Origin: Arion vulgaris
Taxonomy: Eukaryota > Mollusca > Gastropoda > Stylommatophora > Arionidae
Assembly: GCA_020796225.1 (NCBI GenBank)
Contig: CM036753.1
Location: 84,549,941 to 84,613,940 of the forward strand
Length of the DNA: 64,000 bases
Direction: 5' to 3'
The notes under the pieces were generated by a model. That model made no database searches and was not told the DNA's origin. It was given only the letters and a program-made list of their open reading frames with translations. This document shows, piece by piece, positions 11,891-23,247 of this stretch. Position numbers and translations under genes: made by a program. The first letter of the stretch is position 1; each line of letters opens with the position of its first letter.

Positions 11891-12539
11891 ATTGAGCAGC
11901 ATTTTTTGTTTGTGAATTATGTATCTTTAGGTGCGATTAGGAATGATAAGCATGTGATGACAAAAAATTGTCCATGCTGTTTAAAATGTGATCTACAAGG
12001 TTTGTTCTGAGCCTGGCTCTGCGTCCAGTAGAGTTGGTGTAGGCTAGTCTTTCTTTGGAAGGGTGAAAATTAATAGACTGTTAATGTCATGTAGAAGGCA
12101 CAAGTCAACCCCACCTTCCAGTGGTGTAGATTGGGAAATTTTGACTATGAGGTCAAAGGCTAATGGGGCCCTGACTTGCCTAGCAGGATGAACACCCATA
12201 GGTCAAATTGTATTGTCCTGTCTAGAGAGATGGATCTGAATAAAACATCATGCAAAGAAACTGTGTGTGCTAGCCTATGGGTCTGTAGACAACTAAATGT
12301 CACAATGAACTGGCGCTCTAAGGCACAAGTCACATACCGACCACAAAGAGTGACATTCAACAAGTAGCTGGTGTAGAGCGAACGAAGATTTAAAATGTAG
12401 TCAAAAAATGTATGTTTCTCTTTTCTTACTCCTATGTGCCCTCTATGCACATTGTATCAGGTTATTCTACTGAGATCTTCACTTAGTGTGAGAGAAACAG
12501 ATTTATGACTAATAATAAGATTATTTGCAAATCAGTATG

Positions 12540-12770
12540 CAGTGTTTGTTTTCTGTTCAGCCAAGTTTGAATCAATCCATCGCTTTAAGGAGTTGGGAAT
12601 TACATGTACAAGTAGAGGTGGATACTTGAGGGGCAGAGAGTGTAGTGTGTTTAACCAGCGAGTCCCAGGAACCATCAGTACACATACCCTTCGACCTCTG
12701 TTTGGGGAAGACCGAGCATCTTTGGGTCTGCCTGGAGTGCTGTGACATCAGTTCAGTAAAAAATCTGTAT
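12540..12770 (+). pseudogene. LINE tail relic, AGTAACCAATAA family
   Basis: The frame reads VFNQRVPGTISTHTLRPLFG, close to the tail of the RNase H-bearing fragment at 5100-5835, and is followed by ATCAGTTCAGTAA. Only the C-terminal end remains. Confidence 0.6.
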
Positions 12771-12779
12771 TAATACAGT

Positions 12780-13990
12780 TAAGATAGTACTATTAATTGT
12801 CTTCCTCTTCTTCCAACAAGGACTGGGAGTTTTCACTCTTTTCAACATACAGAAACCGTTTCATACTACACTAGTATCAGAAATATTCCACTGTTCAAAG
12901 TAGAATAAACAATAACAAAAAAAATCTTGCTAACAAACAAATAAAAAAACAAAATTTTAGCATCATTTTGGAAGTATTTATTTGCTTATATCTATATGAA
13001 TATCTAATGATTTACAAGTACATTGATGAGGTGCAATTAAAATGTAGACAGCACATATTCTTTAGACACTTCAAACAATGGAACCTAATAATATTTGAAA
13101 AAATAATTAATGGTTGGACTATATTCAAACATGGTGAGACTTGCAACAAATGATATACTATTACTATATCATTTACTATATAATGAGACATACTATTTTC
13201 AATTATAATTATAAAGAAAATTAGCTGGTAATTGAATTTTCTCGAACTGAAGGAAGAAAATAGCTGAATATTTTATTACTACTTGATATGAATAGAAGAC
13301 GTTTCTAAAAATGCACAAAAATATATAAAAATATAGTAATATGTCATTATAATAGTCAAATTCTGAGTCTCACATGCATGCCACTACCTCTGTCTTAGTT
13401 TACTGTATGTTAACAGATACATTTGTTGCTAATAACTCAGTCCTTAGTCGAACTTTATTATTTTAGTCTTATACATTGCTTCCTATATGCAGGAAACTTG
13501 GTCGAAAGTTGTATGTATTAATTTATATATATTTAGATATAGTCCAGTGTTAAAAATAATAATTGTCTACAGTTCAAATATTATGTGGTAGTAAGTCAAT
13601 TCACTGTTTAAAATATGTGCAAGTAATTCAGTTCATAATTTAAATTATATTCAGGAACTTTGACTATGATTTAAAATTCTACCGGTCATTCACTGTTGAA
13701 TATGATAAATAAAATTACTAAATTATTAGCATATTGCGCAGTTTCCTATATATAATAACTAACACTTCAACATATGGTTAATCCTTCAATGTCCAGTATA
13801 TAACAGTCACTAGTTGACAAAAATTATTAGTAATATAGTCCTTTTACCTCAGTAATGTAAACTAATAACATAACTGTATAATTAAAATACAACCTCAGTC
13901 CCAGTTTTAGTTGGTTAATTTTAAGCTAGTAAGACAGTCCTTATTTCTCAAGATGATAACTTAATTAATACATGTTTTCCAATAAACGAG
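12780..13990. other. AT-rich noncoding stretch downstream of ENKUR
   Basis: No coding, RNA or repeat structure recognised. It lies 3' of the ENKUR stop and may hold its 3' UTR and cleavage site, which I could not place. Confidence 0.4.
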
Positions 13991-13996
13991 TGTAAC

Positions 13997-14314
13997 TTAG
14001 TTTCCAATATAAATAATTTTGTGTTTCTCAAACAATTCTATATCCCTCTCAATTTGCTTCATCTGCGCTTCAAGTCTCTCCTTTCTGTATCTCTTTGGTG
14101 CTGTATCTGTGACCACAGACAAGCCTTGGTACTGGTCCTGGACATCCTCCCAGTTTGCTTTCAGACCATCCAAAATGGCATCACGTTCCTCCTCTGTAAG
14201 CTGTCTCAGTGCTCCCGCTTTAAAGTTTTCCGCAATGTATTGATCATACTCATCTTGTGCTCTTTTCACCTCTTCCTTTCGCTTTGTCACATAAACTGGG
14301 ACCTCACCAAATTC
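13997..14314 (-). CDS. ENKUR: ENKUR exon 4: enkurin domain and stop
   Basis: Follows an ATTAAG acceptor and reads EFGEVPVYVTKRKEEVKRAQ in phase 0 with exon 3. Charged helices continue to the conserved end EKHKIIYIGN and TAA at 13999-13997. Confidence 0.93.
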   Translation of the reverse strand, partial: EFGEVPVYVTKRKEEVKRAQDEYDQYIAENFKAGALRQLTEEERDAILDGLKANWEDVQDQYQGLSVVTDTAPKRYRKERLEAQMKQIERDIELFEKHKIIYIGN

Positions 14315-17300
14315 CTTAATTGTAAAAGAAAGTAAAAGTTACGCATGTTTAAAAATATGTGCAGTATTAAAAGGTATCAATATGTTTGTTTAAATAGTTT
14401 TGTGTAATAACTATAATTGTCAAGTCAACCACTAGTAACAACTGTTATAAGAAGGGAAGATGGGGCGATCTTGTTCAAAGAGTACCAAAGCAGGCATTGT
14501 AGTGGGAGGAAAAGGTTCAAGAAGGATGCCCATGAGAAACCCTGAAACAAACTTTGCTGAGAGAGGCAAGACATATCGGACTCAATTCCATGGAAAGATT
14601 GAGTGAGTTGCCCAGGACAGAGAATTATAAATTACTTGCAGGCCCTATGTAACATATTACGGTACAAGAGGAATTACTATTAATAACCATATTACATTAT
14701 GTAACAGTTCTATATAATCATTTTTTTAAAACTGTTCTATCACGAAAATGACACAATGAATCTCTTTGTCATCAACTATTATTCATTTTACTATAAAACC
14801 CAGTATTGTGACAATTTAGAATAGCTACTGGAGCTAGATATGACATACTCTCCAAAAACAATCTACCAATATAACGAATAAAGCTTGCTTCAGGAAACTG
14901 AGGGAAAAGAAGAATGAGCAGAACATAGGAAGAATGGTATAAAAGGAAAACAATAATTGCAGAAGAGCTGGCATAAATGAAGAGAGTGTGAAAAATATAA
15001 ATATGTGTGGATCGACAGTTCTTTATATTTAGAGATTCACATTAACAGCCATAAGAACAATTGTATATCAAATGGTCCCAGCAGAGTAATAATGTAGCAA
15101 GTTTGGCAGTCATACACAGTGTCTTGTGTATCAAGAATGATAGTGTAATAAAGAACAGCACAGCCTCTACATTTTACAGTTGGATCAATGCAAAAATTGT
15201 GAAAGATGACATTGACTATTAATGTACAAATTACTACAGATAATTTTGCACAATTATAATTATGTTATATAAATTTTGGCCAACCTTGTGCTAGTCATGG
15301 TAAATATATATGGTAAATCATTTAAATTCCTGCCAGAAACATTGCTTAGTTTACTAAGGTAGCATTACAAAAAATGAGTTCTGAACATGTGGGTGTTTAC
15401 AATGGAAGAGCTTACAGATTAGCATCGAATGTTGGAGAGTGTAGGATGGATAAGGGGGATGTTTTTCAGTTTCTTGGCAACCTACTTGTGGATGAGGACA
15501 CAAAAATTGACATTGAATCAATCCAGCGATTTAAGAAGTTTGAAATTACAAGTTGTACAAGTAGAGCTGGATGCTTGAGGGCAGAGAGAAATGTGTTTAA
15601 CCTATGAGCCACAGAAACCATTAGTATTCATACCCTTCAATATCTGTTGGGGAGACTGAGCACCTATGGGTCTGCCCAAGTGCTGTGTTATCAGTTCAGT
15701 AACCAATAAAATAAATAAGTAAATAGTAGAAAACTCTGCCGCTGCTGGTTTCAAGCCCGGATGAGAAAGAAAGAGGCCTTGTGCGTGAAGCCAGCAACCT
15801 CACCAAAAGTAACTTTTATAGCTACACAAAGTTACATTTAGTCAGCCACATGACTCTTACATTACTTGGCTAAAAGCAAAAGAAATAAAAAAAATTTTCA
15901 ATTACAATCTTATATGAATCCAAACAAATAACAGCGAGAGTTGGAAAAGGGCTAGATATAGAAATTAAGTTGAATGCATTTGAAAACAGATATCTGCAAA
16001 AAATAATACACATAAAATGGGATGAATTCAGGAGAAATTAAATCAGTAATAAAATCAGAGAAATGTCTGGTCAACCTCCAGTAGCAACTGTTCAAGAAAG
16101 AAAGGATACCCTAGGAAAACCCTGAAACAAACTTTACTGAGAAATATCCACTTGATTCATAGAAGAGATTAAATGAGTTGCACAGGATAGAGTGGTTCAG
16201 AGAAATAGAAAATGTTCTAAGTAACAACGGTACGAGAGGAATATAATAATAATAAAATAGTGTAAACTATACAAATTCACAATTGTGCAAACTATCATAC
16301 CTTTTTGTGCACAAAAACTGGTTCTAGTCCTGATGGTATCAGATTCTGAGTATCACCATGTCGAGTGTCAACAAATCTCTTTGCTGGAAGTTTTGGAACG
16401 GATGTGATAGTTTCCACAGCATTTGTACAGATAAAGTTCTTGGTCGTCTTTAGTCCCATCAAAGGCACATCATTTTTCTTGGGAATTGGGGCTTTTTTGT
16501 CGTCATCAGAGTAGTGGAAACTTTCCCTATCAGACAAGAATAGCCAGGCTCAATAATCTTATTTTTAGTACTTTAAAAGTATATGGCAATAATGCTTCAT
16601 AAATAACATTGCATGCAAAAAAATCTGATAAAAATCTTTATCAGATAATACAATTCATTATGAACAAACGTAAAAAAATCAGTGACAGCACAATTAAATG
16701 TTGTGGTTGATAACACTGACATTAACACATTCCCTGCCAAATTAATGGAAAAAAATTGTCCTGCTTGAAAAATTTATATCAATTTCATCCAATTAGCAAA
16801 TTTTACTGAACTTTCGGTTGGACAACAATGTAGAAATTGATAGCTTTGTTGTAGATAAAAACCGGAAATTGGATAGTAACAATGTATGCACTTGGTAACA
16901 AACATCTTACTTTTTGGTAGTTGTGGTTCCTTTTGATGTTTTTTTAGATACTCTGTAGGCTGAGGTTGAGGAACTTTTGCAGGACCCATCGTTTTGCTGT
17001 TCCAGCGTCCTGACACAAACTCATCCTTAACATTTTCTCTGAATTTTGAGTTATACCTGAAGGTAGAACCAACTTGTTTGTTAGTATCAGATATTTAAAT
17101 TTATAAAGATGTTGTCTCACTCTATCTTTCTTTCTCTCTGGAATGCAATCACAAAAACACACACACATTCTCTTACACACATCTATATCTGTGTAGTTTT
17201 GATAAAAATCTAATGGAATGTACAAACCAAGGACTAATGACAAAAGTAATGATGAACAAATTATTATGATGACATCTTCAGAATGTTGAGTAAGATAACT

Positions 17301-18534
17301 GAAGGATAAGCAAAAAAACAGGAAGATGCAGAAAGACGTTGCAGCTTTATAAAAAAATAACATTTTGTAGTGCTGCATATTGGATATTATTTTGAACTGT
17401 GATTCACATGAGAATGCTATAATTATGTTAAAATGTAAAATCAAAAAATATTACATGGACATTAACTGGACACACTTAAAAAGGATGGTCTAGGTAATCT
17501 TGTGACAATAAGAAAGGTCAAGAAGCAAAAGGCTTAAGGGGAAGATGGAGAGAAAATGTCAATTATATCTCATCATTACTTCTGCAGCTCTTTTAAGACA
17601 TTTTCTCTCTGTTATTATGATTTTCCACTCATTGACTGCTGTAAGTGACCATAGTTGACAATGAAAACATATTGTTGGCCAAAAAATAGTTTTTAATAAA
17701 GATACCACGAGAGGCTTATATCTTGGTTATATGAGCTCAGCAGTAGAATACAATAGTGTACTTCTAACAAATTGTTGAAAGACAAATCTTGAACCTCTGG
17801 ACAGAGTACAGAACAATGCTGTAACCCTAATTAGTGGAGCAATGAGGTCAACAATAACTGCTACACATGAAATACACATAAACATGAAACTCCTTGGTTT
17901 GCAGTGGGATGAAGGTGCTATTTAAACTTTTGAAAGAAGTAAAAGAATAAAGAAAGATCATTCAGTATACTTCGAGTATGAAGATATTTGGTTGAACATT
18001 TGGGCCATCAAAAAACACTGGAAGAGAGGTCGGCATACACATAATTAACCCGAATGACAACATCAGCCACCTTATACGGTTAGATAAAAGCACAATTTTT
18101 CAGCTCATAACCAGCACTACGTATAACTTAGTAATCACATTAAGCATAAACCACCAACCAGCAACGAACTTCAGAGTGCCAGCTGAAATTCAAGATTGAC
18201 ACATCATCACGAAACTGTTGACCGTCACCTGTTCGGGTGTCAAGCGCAGGATGATGTAGGACAACACAAATGGAAAATTTTACAAAGTAACAACTCTCAA
18301 ACACATATAAATACTACTAAATAGTATGGATGGCATACGGGCAAAAATCCAACCGGTGCTAGTAAATCATTGGAAGAAAAACTTAACTGAATAGTATTAG
18401 TTAACTATTCGTAGAATAAAATATATCATATAAACGTGTAAAAAATGATAAAACAATAACCGTTTTTGTTTTATCTCTCTGGTTTCCTCAACTTCAAGTA
18501 AATTATAAATGGAAGGCTCGTCGAATGTAGTCAT
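13997..18534 (-). CDS. ENKUR: Enkurin, complete four-exon gene
   Basis: Exons, in gene order: 18461-18534, 16911-17056, 16301-16548, 13997-14314, together 786 bp or 261 codons plus TAA; vertebrate enkurin is about 256 residues. Family hallmarks are visible: SIYNLL near the N terminus, KTMGPAKVPQPQPTEYLKKH, MGLKTTKNFICTNAVE, and the C-terminal enkurin domain with FGEVPVYVTKRKEEVKRAQ, WEDVQDQYQGLSVVTDT and the ending EKHKIIYI. Enkurin is a calmodulin- and SH3-binding adaptor of motile cilia and sperm flagella, associated with doublet microtubules. The start is the only Met before the first conserved block. The weak point is the acceptor of exon 3: the nearest AG (exon start 16526) breaks phase, while the AG giving start 16548 restores it and adds seven residues. 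Confidence 0.93.
14450..14640 (+). pseudogene. LINE tail relic in the ENKUR intron
   Basis: Contains AACCCTGAAACAAACTTTGC and GAAAGATTGAGTGAGTTGCC, both near-identical to the copy at 16080-16200. No open frame. Confidence 0.5.
15370..15720 (+). pseudogene. LINE tail relic, AGTAACCAATAA family
   Basis: The frame from 15374 reads SEHVGVYNGRAYRLAS, a mutated RNase H end (HAGVYGNERADRLAS at 5500), then DEDTKIDIESIQRFKK. Frameshifted copies of the tail follow, ending AGTAACCAATAAAATAAATA. Lies in the last ENKUR intron. Confidence 0.65.
15880..16250 (+). pseudogene. LINE RT relic in the ENKUR intron
   Basis: Broken frames show LNAFENRYLQKIIHIKWDEF, matching the RT-tail block [19 protein letters not shown] at 27641-27862. 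Followed by the same 3' sequence as at 14450. Confidence 0.55.
16301..16548 (-). CDS. ENKUR: ENKUR exon 3
   Basis: Donor AAG/GTATGA. Encodes the acidic YSDDDKKAP stretch and MGLKTTKNFICTNAVE, then DTRHGD and LIPSGLEPVFVHKK. The upstream edge is uncertain: 16548 fits the phase of exon 2 but has a poor pyrimidine tract; 16526 has the nearer AG but the wrong phase. Confidence 0.8.
16911..17056 (-). CDS. ENKUR: ENKUR exon 2
   Basis: Acceptor CTTCAG and donor A/GTAAGA. Encodes YNSKFRENVKDEF followed by the conserved KTMGPAKV and YLKKHQKEPQLPK blocks. Ends in phase 1. Confidence 0.88.
17690..18260 (+). pseudogene. LINE RT-RNase H linker relic in ENKUR intron 1
   Basis: One frame reads LDRVQNNAVTLISGAMRSTI and THEIHINMKLLGLQWDEGA. 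It resembles the segment between RT and RNase H in LINEs (IQNxALRLIxGAxxxTP). Stops and frameshifts follow. It lies inside the 1.4-kb intron between ENKUR exons 1 and 2. Confidence 0.5.
18461..18534 (-). CDS. ENKUR: ENKUR exon 1 with start codon
   Basis: ATG at 18534-18532, reading MTTFDEPSIYNLLEVEE, the enkurin N-terminal motif. The donor CG/GTTATT leaves two bases, matched by the one-base carry of exon 2. Confidence 0.82.
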
Positions 18535-18570
18535 TTTGCTTATTCAGAACGGAAACCAACTGTACCATGC

Positions 18571-18610
18571 AGTGTTTACATTCCACAGAAAATGGCGTCA
18601 GTAGCAACAA
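18571..18610 (-). promoter_or_regulatory. Candidate forkhead and RFX half-sites upstream of ENKUR
   Basis: TGTTTAC (GTAAACA on the gene strand) lies at 18573-18579, 39-45 bp upstream of the ATG. GTTGCTAC, resembling an RFX X-box half, lies at 18608-18601. FOXJ1 and RFX factors are known to drive motile-cilium genes. These are short motifs seen by eye and can occur by chance in AT-rich DNA. Confidence 0.3.
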
Positions 18611-18812
18611 AACTATACGTCGATTGATTATAAAGTGTCGTCACGGTGATATGCAGGGGAAACTATTCTAAAATTATTATAAACTAAGTACGAAATACTT
18701 TCCCCTCTATAGCTGTGCCTATCACGATATCGTGAAATGATTTTCCGCGGGAAAATTTAATATCTCTGCAACCGCTTGACCGTAATTGTTGTAACTTTGC
18801 ATATGATCCTGT

Positions 18813-19307
18813 GTGATAATGGACAACGCATCATACCACAACACTGTGTCAGAAGAAGACAAAATCCCGACATCTTCGAGTATAAAAGATGCTATAAAAC
18901 TTTGGCTCAGAAAGGAGAACATTCCATTGAACGAGGGGTTTTTGAAGCCTGAATTACTATATATTGTTAAAACATCACAGAAGACCGGGGTATTCCAAAC
19001 AGACAAGTTGATTCAACAGCATGGTCATGTGTGTTTGAGACTACCACTTTATCATTCACACTTAAACCCAATTGAACTCATTTGGGCCAAAGTTAAAGGA
19101 CTGGTAGCAGCTGAAAATAAAACTTTCGAGCTAAGCAATATGAAAGAACTAACATATGCCGCCCTGTCGAAGATAGACAGAGATTATTGGTGTAAATGCG
19201 AAGACCATGTCTTAAAGGAGGAAAATGACTACTGGGACAAAGATGGACTGTCGTTCGTGCAGCTAAGAATAGTCATCAATATGTTAGACTCATCGGACTC
19301 AGAATAA
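18813..19307 (+). pseudogene. 5'-truncated DDE (Tc1/mariner-like) transposase
   Basis: A 164-codon open frame starts at a non-ATG and runs to TAA. VIMDNASYHN carries the second catalytic Asp and LPLYHSHLNPIELIWAKVKG the final Glu. The spacing between them is 84 residues against 34 in classical mariner/Tc1, because of an insert rich in charged residues. Related long-insert DDE_3 proteins occur in insects and other invertebrates (recalled, not searched). The N-terminal part with the HTH and first Asp is missing; an in-frame stop lies just upstream (18804-18806), and no terminal repeats were found. It stands head-to-head with ENKUR, about 280 bp away. Confidence 0.75.
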
Positions 19308-19309
19308 GT

Positions 19310-20390
19310 GAGTAAACACTTATATGATTTATTTAATATGAGTTATCTCACCCTCCAAAATTCGAATTGTATATACGTCTTTGCCGAAAATATGTGATTT
19401 TTAAAATTTACGGTAAATTATTTTCTTCCAGCACCAAATAATTACTAGGTTTGAAAAGATCAAGGAAATTCGCCGTTGCAAGAAAAGTACACTACCTGCA
19501 ACATTGAATTTTAGAAAGTCGTTGGGACATCGGAAATACAACACCACATACAAAAAATCACGTTCATCCATGCAATGAATATGGAATATTTGAGGTCAAT
19601 CGTTGACCGAACGTTTTGAAACGCACTATAATATCTTATATTCTTTTAAATAGTTCAAAAGCTTGTGTTAAATAATTGTGCGCTGCGATGATACGTGATC
19701 ACATCGCTAGATGTCGCCCTGTTAGTCGCTAGAGATAAAGATGGTTAATTGAATTTCTGATTTTGCTTGGCAGGTTTTATACGAGCACGTTTCCAGAATC
19801 TGTCTCTAGCTGAAACTGTAATGGTGAGACCCCTACCTCCCCTCCCCACCCCTGTCTTGGGAATTAATTTCAAGCGCCTTCAAGTCACGCTTGCATCCGT
19901 CTTGAGTTATTCTTTAGCTCTTTCACCTCAAGCCAAATTCCGATACACTATATTTTTGCTGATCCGGCCGTCATCCGTCTGGTGGTCCAGCCACTTTAAG
20001 CGGTGTTGACAAATATGGGTAACTATGCTACTATATTCATAGTCCCAGCATATCCCAACATCTCTAAAAGTATACGGTCTAAAGACGAATTAACAAGCAG
20101 GCTCTGTACACATTTATTTTGCTGCTCAGGAATGCAACCAAACTCCACTATATACACCCAAGCTACTAGAGCAGCGCAAGATAGAAACAGAAAACCGTGA
20201 TACTGTACAACAAACCAGTAACAGTGTGACGACAAAAGAAATAGAAGAAGACAGACAGGATGCTATTATTTCACAGTAAAGCATAAAGGTGCATAATTTG
20301 TAGTCCGCTTGTTGATTTTTCTCCAAAATCCCACGCACCCAACTGTTTGTTTGTTTGCGTTTGTTCTTGTCATTTGTAATCTATATGGTT
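19310..20390. other. Intergenic, no gene recognised
   Basis: Open frames at 19767-20200 show no domain. The region looks like old repeat sequence (for example the CCTACCTCCCCTCCCCACCC stretch near 19835) but I could not classify it. Confidence 0.3.
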
Positions 20391-20394
20391 TGAG

Positions 20395-20497
20395 TCGGGA
20401 TCTGCAAGCATACACGTTCTGGCAAAGATCAAACATATCACAAAGAGTAATTAAAATTGGTCGTAAAGAACGAACCTAAAGAAGAAGAAGAAGAGTC
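20395..20497 (+). mobile_element. SINE type B, 3' tail only
   Basis: CATACACGTTCTGGCAAAGA, AATTGGTCGTAAAGAACGAA and an AAGAAGAAGAAGAAG tail match the full copy at 22585-22842. Confidence 0.65.
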
Positions 20498-21034
20498 GGG
20501 ATCGTGAGTACGTTGCGCCCTGTTATGCCACTACAGCATTTAGGACAACATTTCCGAATTTCGGCCAAAGTGTATGCATATTATCCGACAGGACACAAAT
20601 TTGTACAAACTGGCAACTGTAAGATTTTTCATGCAGAAAAACCCAACTTTAACGTACAACATCTGAAGTTATACTATAGCTTGGTATCAGATCTAATTGG
20701 TGATAGGGAGGCAGTCCGAGCTATCTACGCACTCAATTAGGCTGGTACATTGTGCCAGAACATCACCTTATTGACTGGTGATTGTCCAGCTTGAGATGAA
20801 GCAGCATCTGATACCAGTTCCGTGCCAATATTTGCTTATAGCTGGTAACTGTAGTCAATCAGACTAAGACACATGTCACATAGTTCTCGATAAATAACTG
20901 CATTGTCAACGCACCCACAAGGATAGTCAGCATGTGTGGACAGGATATTGAAAAGACATCATATTTGAAATAAAACGGTGTCAATTTTGAAGATTGCTGC
21001 ACTCGGACGAAAACCGCAACAACTGTCACAGTCT

Positions 21035-21600
21035 TTCTTTCTTTCTTTCTTTCTTTCTCGAATCCTGTATGCCTCACAGCGTCAGGTCAGGAAGAGATTT
21101 CTAAAACGGGCCCTAGCTCTTTCCACGCTTTAAGCCGCACAATGCGCCATAGAGTTGCTTCCTTATAAGAAGTCTTTCTAGTTTTACTTCTACTATTTTA
21201 CTTCTATTACTTTTTAACCTTGTTATTCTATTGGGTTGTCAGTTTTCTTCAATTTAGTATATAATAATATATATATGTTTATTTATTGACGAGTAGTTGG
21301 GATCGTAATTTAAATTTTTTAAATTTTTTTTTTACTTCCTTGAATTAACTGCTTAAAAATTGAGGAAATAAATGGGCGTGGAAAGAGCTAGTATGCGCTT
21401 CGTAGATAGTCTCTTTCGTCGCCTCTGTTATCTCTGAGGTCCATCTTTTGCGTGGCCGGCCTTTTGCTTTGTACCCATTGTATCGGAGCAGCATTGCTCT
21501 TTGGGGTGCACTGTCTGATGGTAATCTGCTTATGTGACCGAACCATTTAATTTGTTGTTTCTTGATGAAGTCTAGTACTGATGTTGTACCCACTTTTTCC
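21035..21600 (-). pseudogene. LINE RT 3' relic interrupted by a MITE
   Basis: The minus frame gives DFIKKQQIKWFGHISRLPSD and [19 protein letters not shown], a typical LINE C terminus. The second half (21040-21116) continues after the MITE at 21117-21387. The copy at 36982-37195 is uninterrupted. Confidence 0.75.
21117..21387. mobile_element. 271-bp MITE with 12-bp TIRs and CTAG duplication
   Basis: Begins CTCTTTCCACGC and ends GCGTGGAAAGAG, flanked on both sides by CTAG (21113-21116, 21388-21391). The empty site is seen at 37050: GGGCACTAGTATGCGC against GGGCCCTAG, element, CTAGTATGCGC. AT-rich and noncoding. A partial second copy opens the window (1-118). Superfamily unassigned. Confidence 0.88.
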
Positions 21601-21984
21601 TGATGTCTTCATTTCTCAACCGGTCTCTTCTTGTTACACCCACGAAATAGGAGGTGAACGAGAAATAAATATTGTCATGTTTTTGGGAGTCAGTTAAACA
21701 CTAATTTTGAATTCTCGTGAGTCAAAAGCATCTTTAATTTTAATATTGATTTCTCTGCTATTTGTTTCTTGTAAACTGATGGAGTAACAATTCACTGAAG
21801 AGCAGGAAAATAATCTACAAAAAAATCTACATTTCTAATCTTTAGTAATTTGAGTTTCCAGCCAATTAGAATTTTAAAAGTATTTATAAAACATTCTATG
21901 AGTGCTTTTGTAACTGTCACATTTTTATAGAAAGGACTAATGATACATTTTTTTTTCATGGCAAATTATGAAGAGAGCTTTGTT

Positions 21985-22140
21985 GCGCGCACGCACCTAC
22001 GCACACACACACAAACACACACACACACACGCACGCACGCAAACACGACCACCAGTACGCACACACAAATACACACTCACACACACACATACACATACGC
22101 ATGCACACATACACACACACAAACATACATATATATATAT
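21985..22140. repeat. CA/TG microsatellite
   Basis: Impure CACACA tract with CGCACG and ATACAC interruptions ending in (TA)n. Open frames across it on both strands are repeat translations. Confidence 0.9.
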
Positions 22141-22584
22141 TTCTTTGAGTGTTTGTTGGTGAGTGTCTCTGTCTGTGTGTGTGCTGTGTGAGTGTTGGTG
22201 AATAGGTAAAACAAAAACTCATATTGAAAGAATTCTGAAAAACAAAGCACACCAACATGGTCACACACACACAAAAGCCATGGAAAGTATCTGAAAAACA
22301 AAGCACACCAACATGGTGCCACAAAAAGTCGCGGAAAAGGTATCTGAAAATTGACATGAATAACTGTAAACCAAATGTTAAAATATCTTGTTAATTTTGT
22401 GTGTGTTAGAACCTGCTTCTTCTAAAATAATAGTGAGGACGCTAATATAGACTAGATACACTGTAGCAAAATTGATATATATAATACGCAGGATTTGAGA
22501 GAATGAGAGAGTGGGCGAGCGAAAATGTGAAGGATAACATGGTGTCTTGTCCTATGCACCCAAGACATTCAATTTCAGCTATTG

Positions 22585-22842
22585 ATTCGCCCGAGTGGTT
22601 ACCGGGGCCCAAATTTGGGGTGTAAAGAATAGAACTACTGTTACCTGCCACTCATGTCGTAAGAGGCGGCTAAGGAGGTTTGGCTGAAATCGGATGCACA
22701 TGTCTTAACGTGTAGAAGTCTATGCGTTTAGGGGCCTACCAAACCAATGTGCAACGTATACACATTCTTGGCAAAGATAAAATATAAAAAGTGATTAAAT
22801 TGGTCGTAAAGAACGAACGCAAAGAAGAAGAAGAAGAGGAAG
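22585..22842 (+). mobile_element. SINE, type B
   Basis: Starts GATTCGCCCGAGTGGTTACC, then GGGCCCAAATTTGGGGTGTA, the core CATGTCGTAAGAGGCGGCTA, GCGTTTAGGGGCCTACC, AATTGGTCGTAAAGAACGAA, and an AAGAAGAAGAAG tail. Reversed copies lie at 30121-30352 and 44395-44504. Confidence 0.75.
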
Positions 22843-23247
22843 AGCTATTGATTGATTAATTGATTGCTCGTCTAGGAGCAACTCTTCATCATTATAACTG
22901 TGCATATCATTCTCTCACAATAAAACACTCACAATATCTTGACATATACAAACCATCATTCGCATCAGGGCATATAGATTATTGGAAGACACTTTTTATT
23001 TTCTTTAAATACTTATAATTTAATGAAAATAACAGTAGCTACAATGCTTTTAACAATAACAATATACTATTATCGTTTTATATTTGTAAAATTTGGTACT
23101 TTCTCCTAATAAATGATATATTTATATAATTTTTGGGAACCTGAGGGCTGCTATTCGTCATACCTAAGAAAATGAGAAGAGTCTGCAATCAAACCAACAT
23201 CACCGTCTAGTCACGTTGTCAGTTTTTAATATCACAGCTATGGCAAA

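Noticed and set aside
16944..17444. 166-codon minus-strand frame
   Set aside because: It overlaps ENKUR exon 2 in a different frame and extends into an intron; the hydrophobic content reflects AT-rich sequence.
21956..22357. Cys/Val-rich frames on both strands
   Set aside because: They translate the CA/TG microsatellite.
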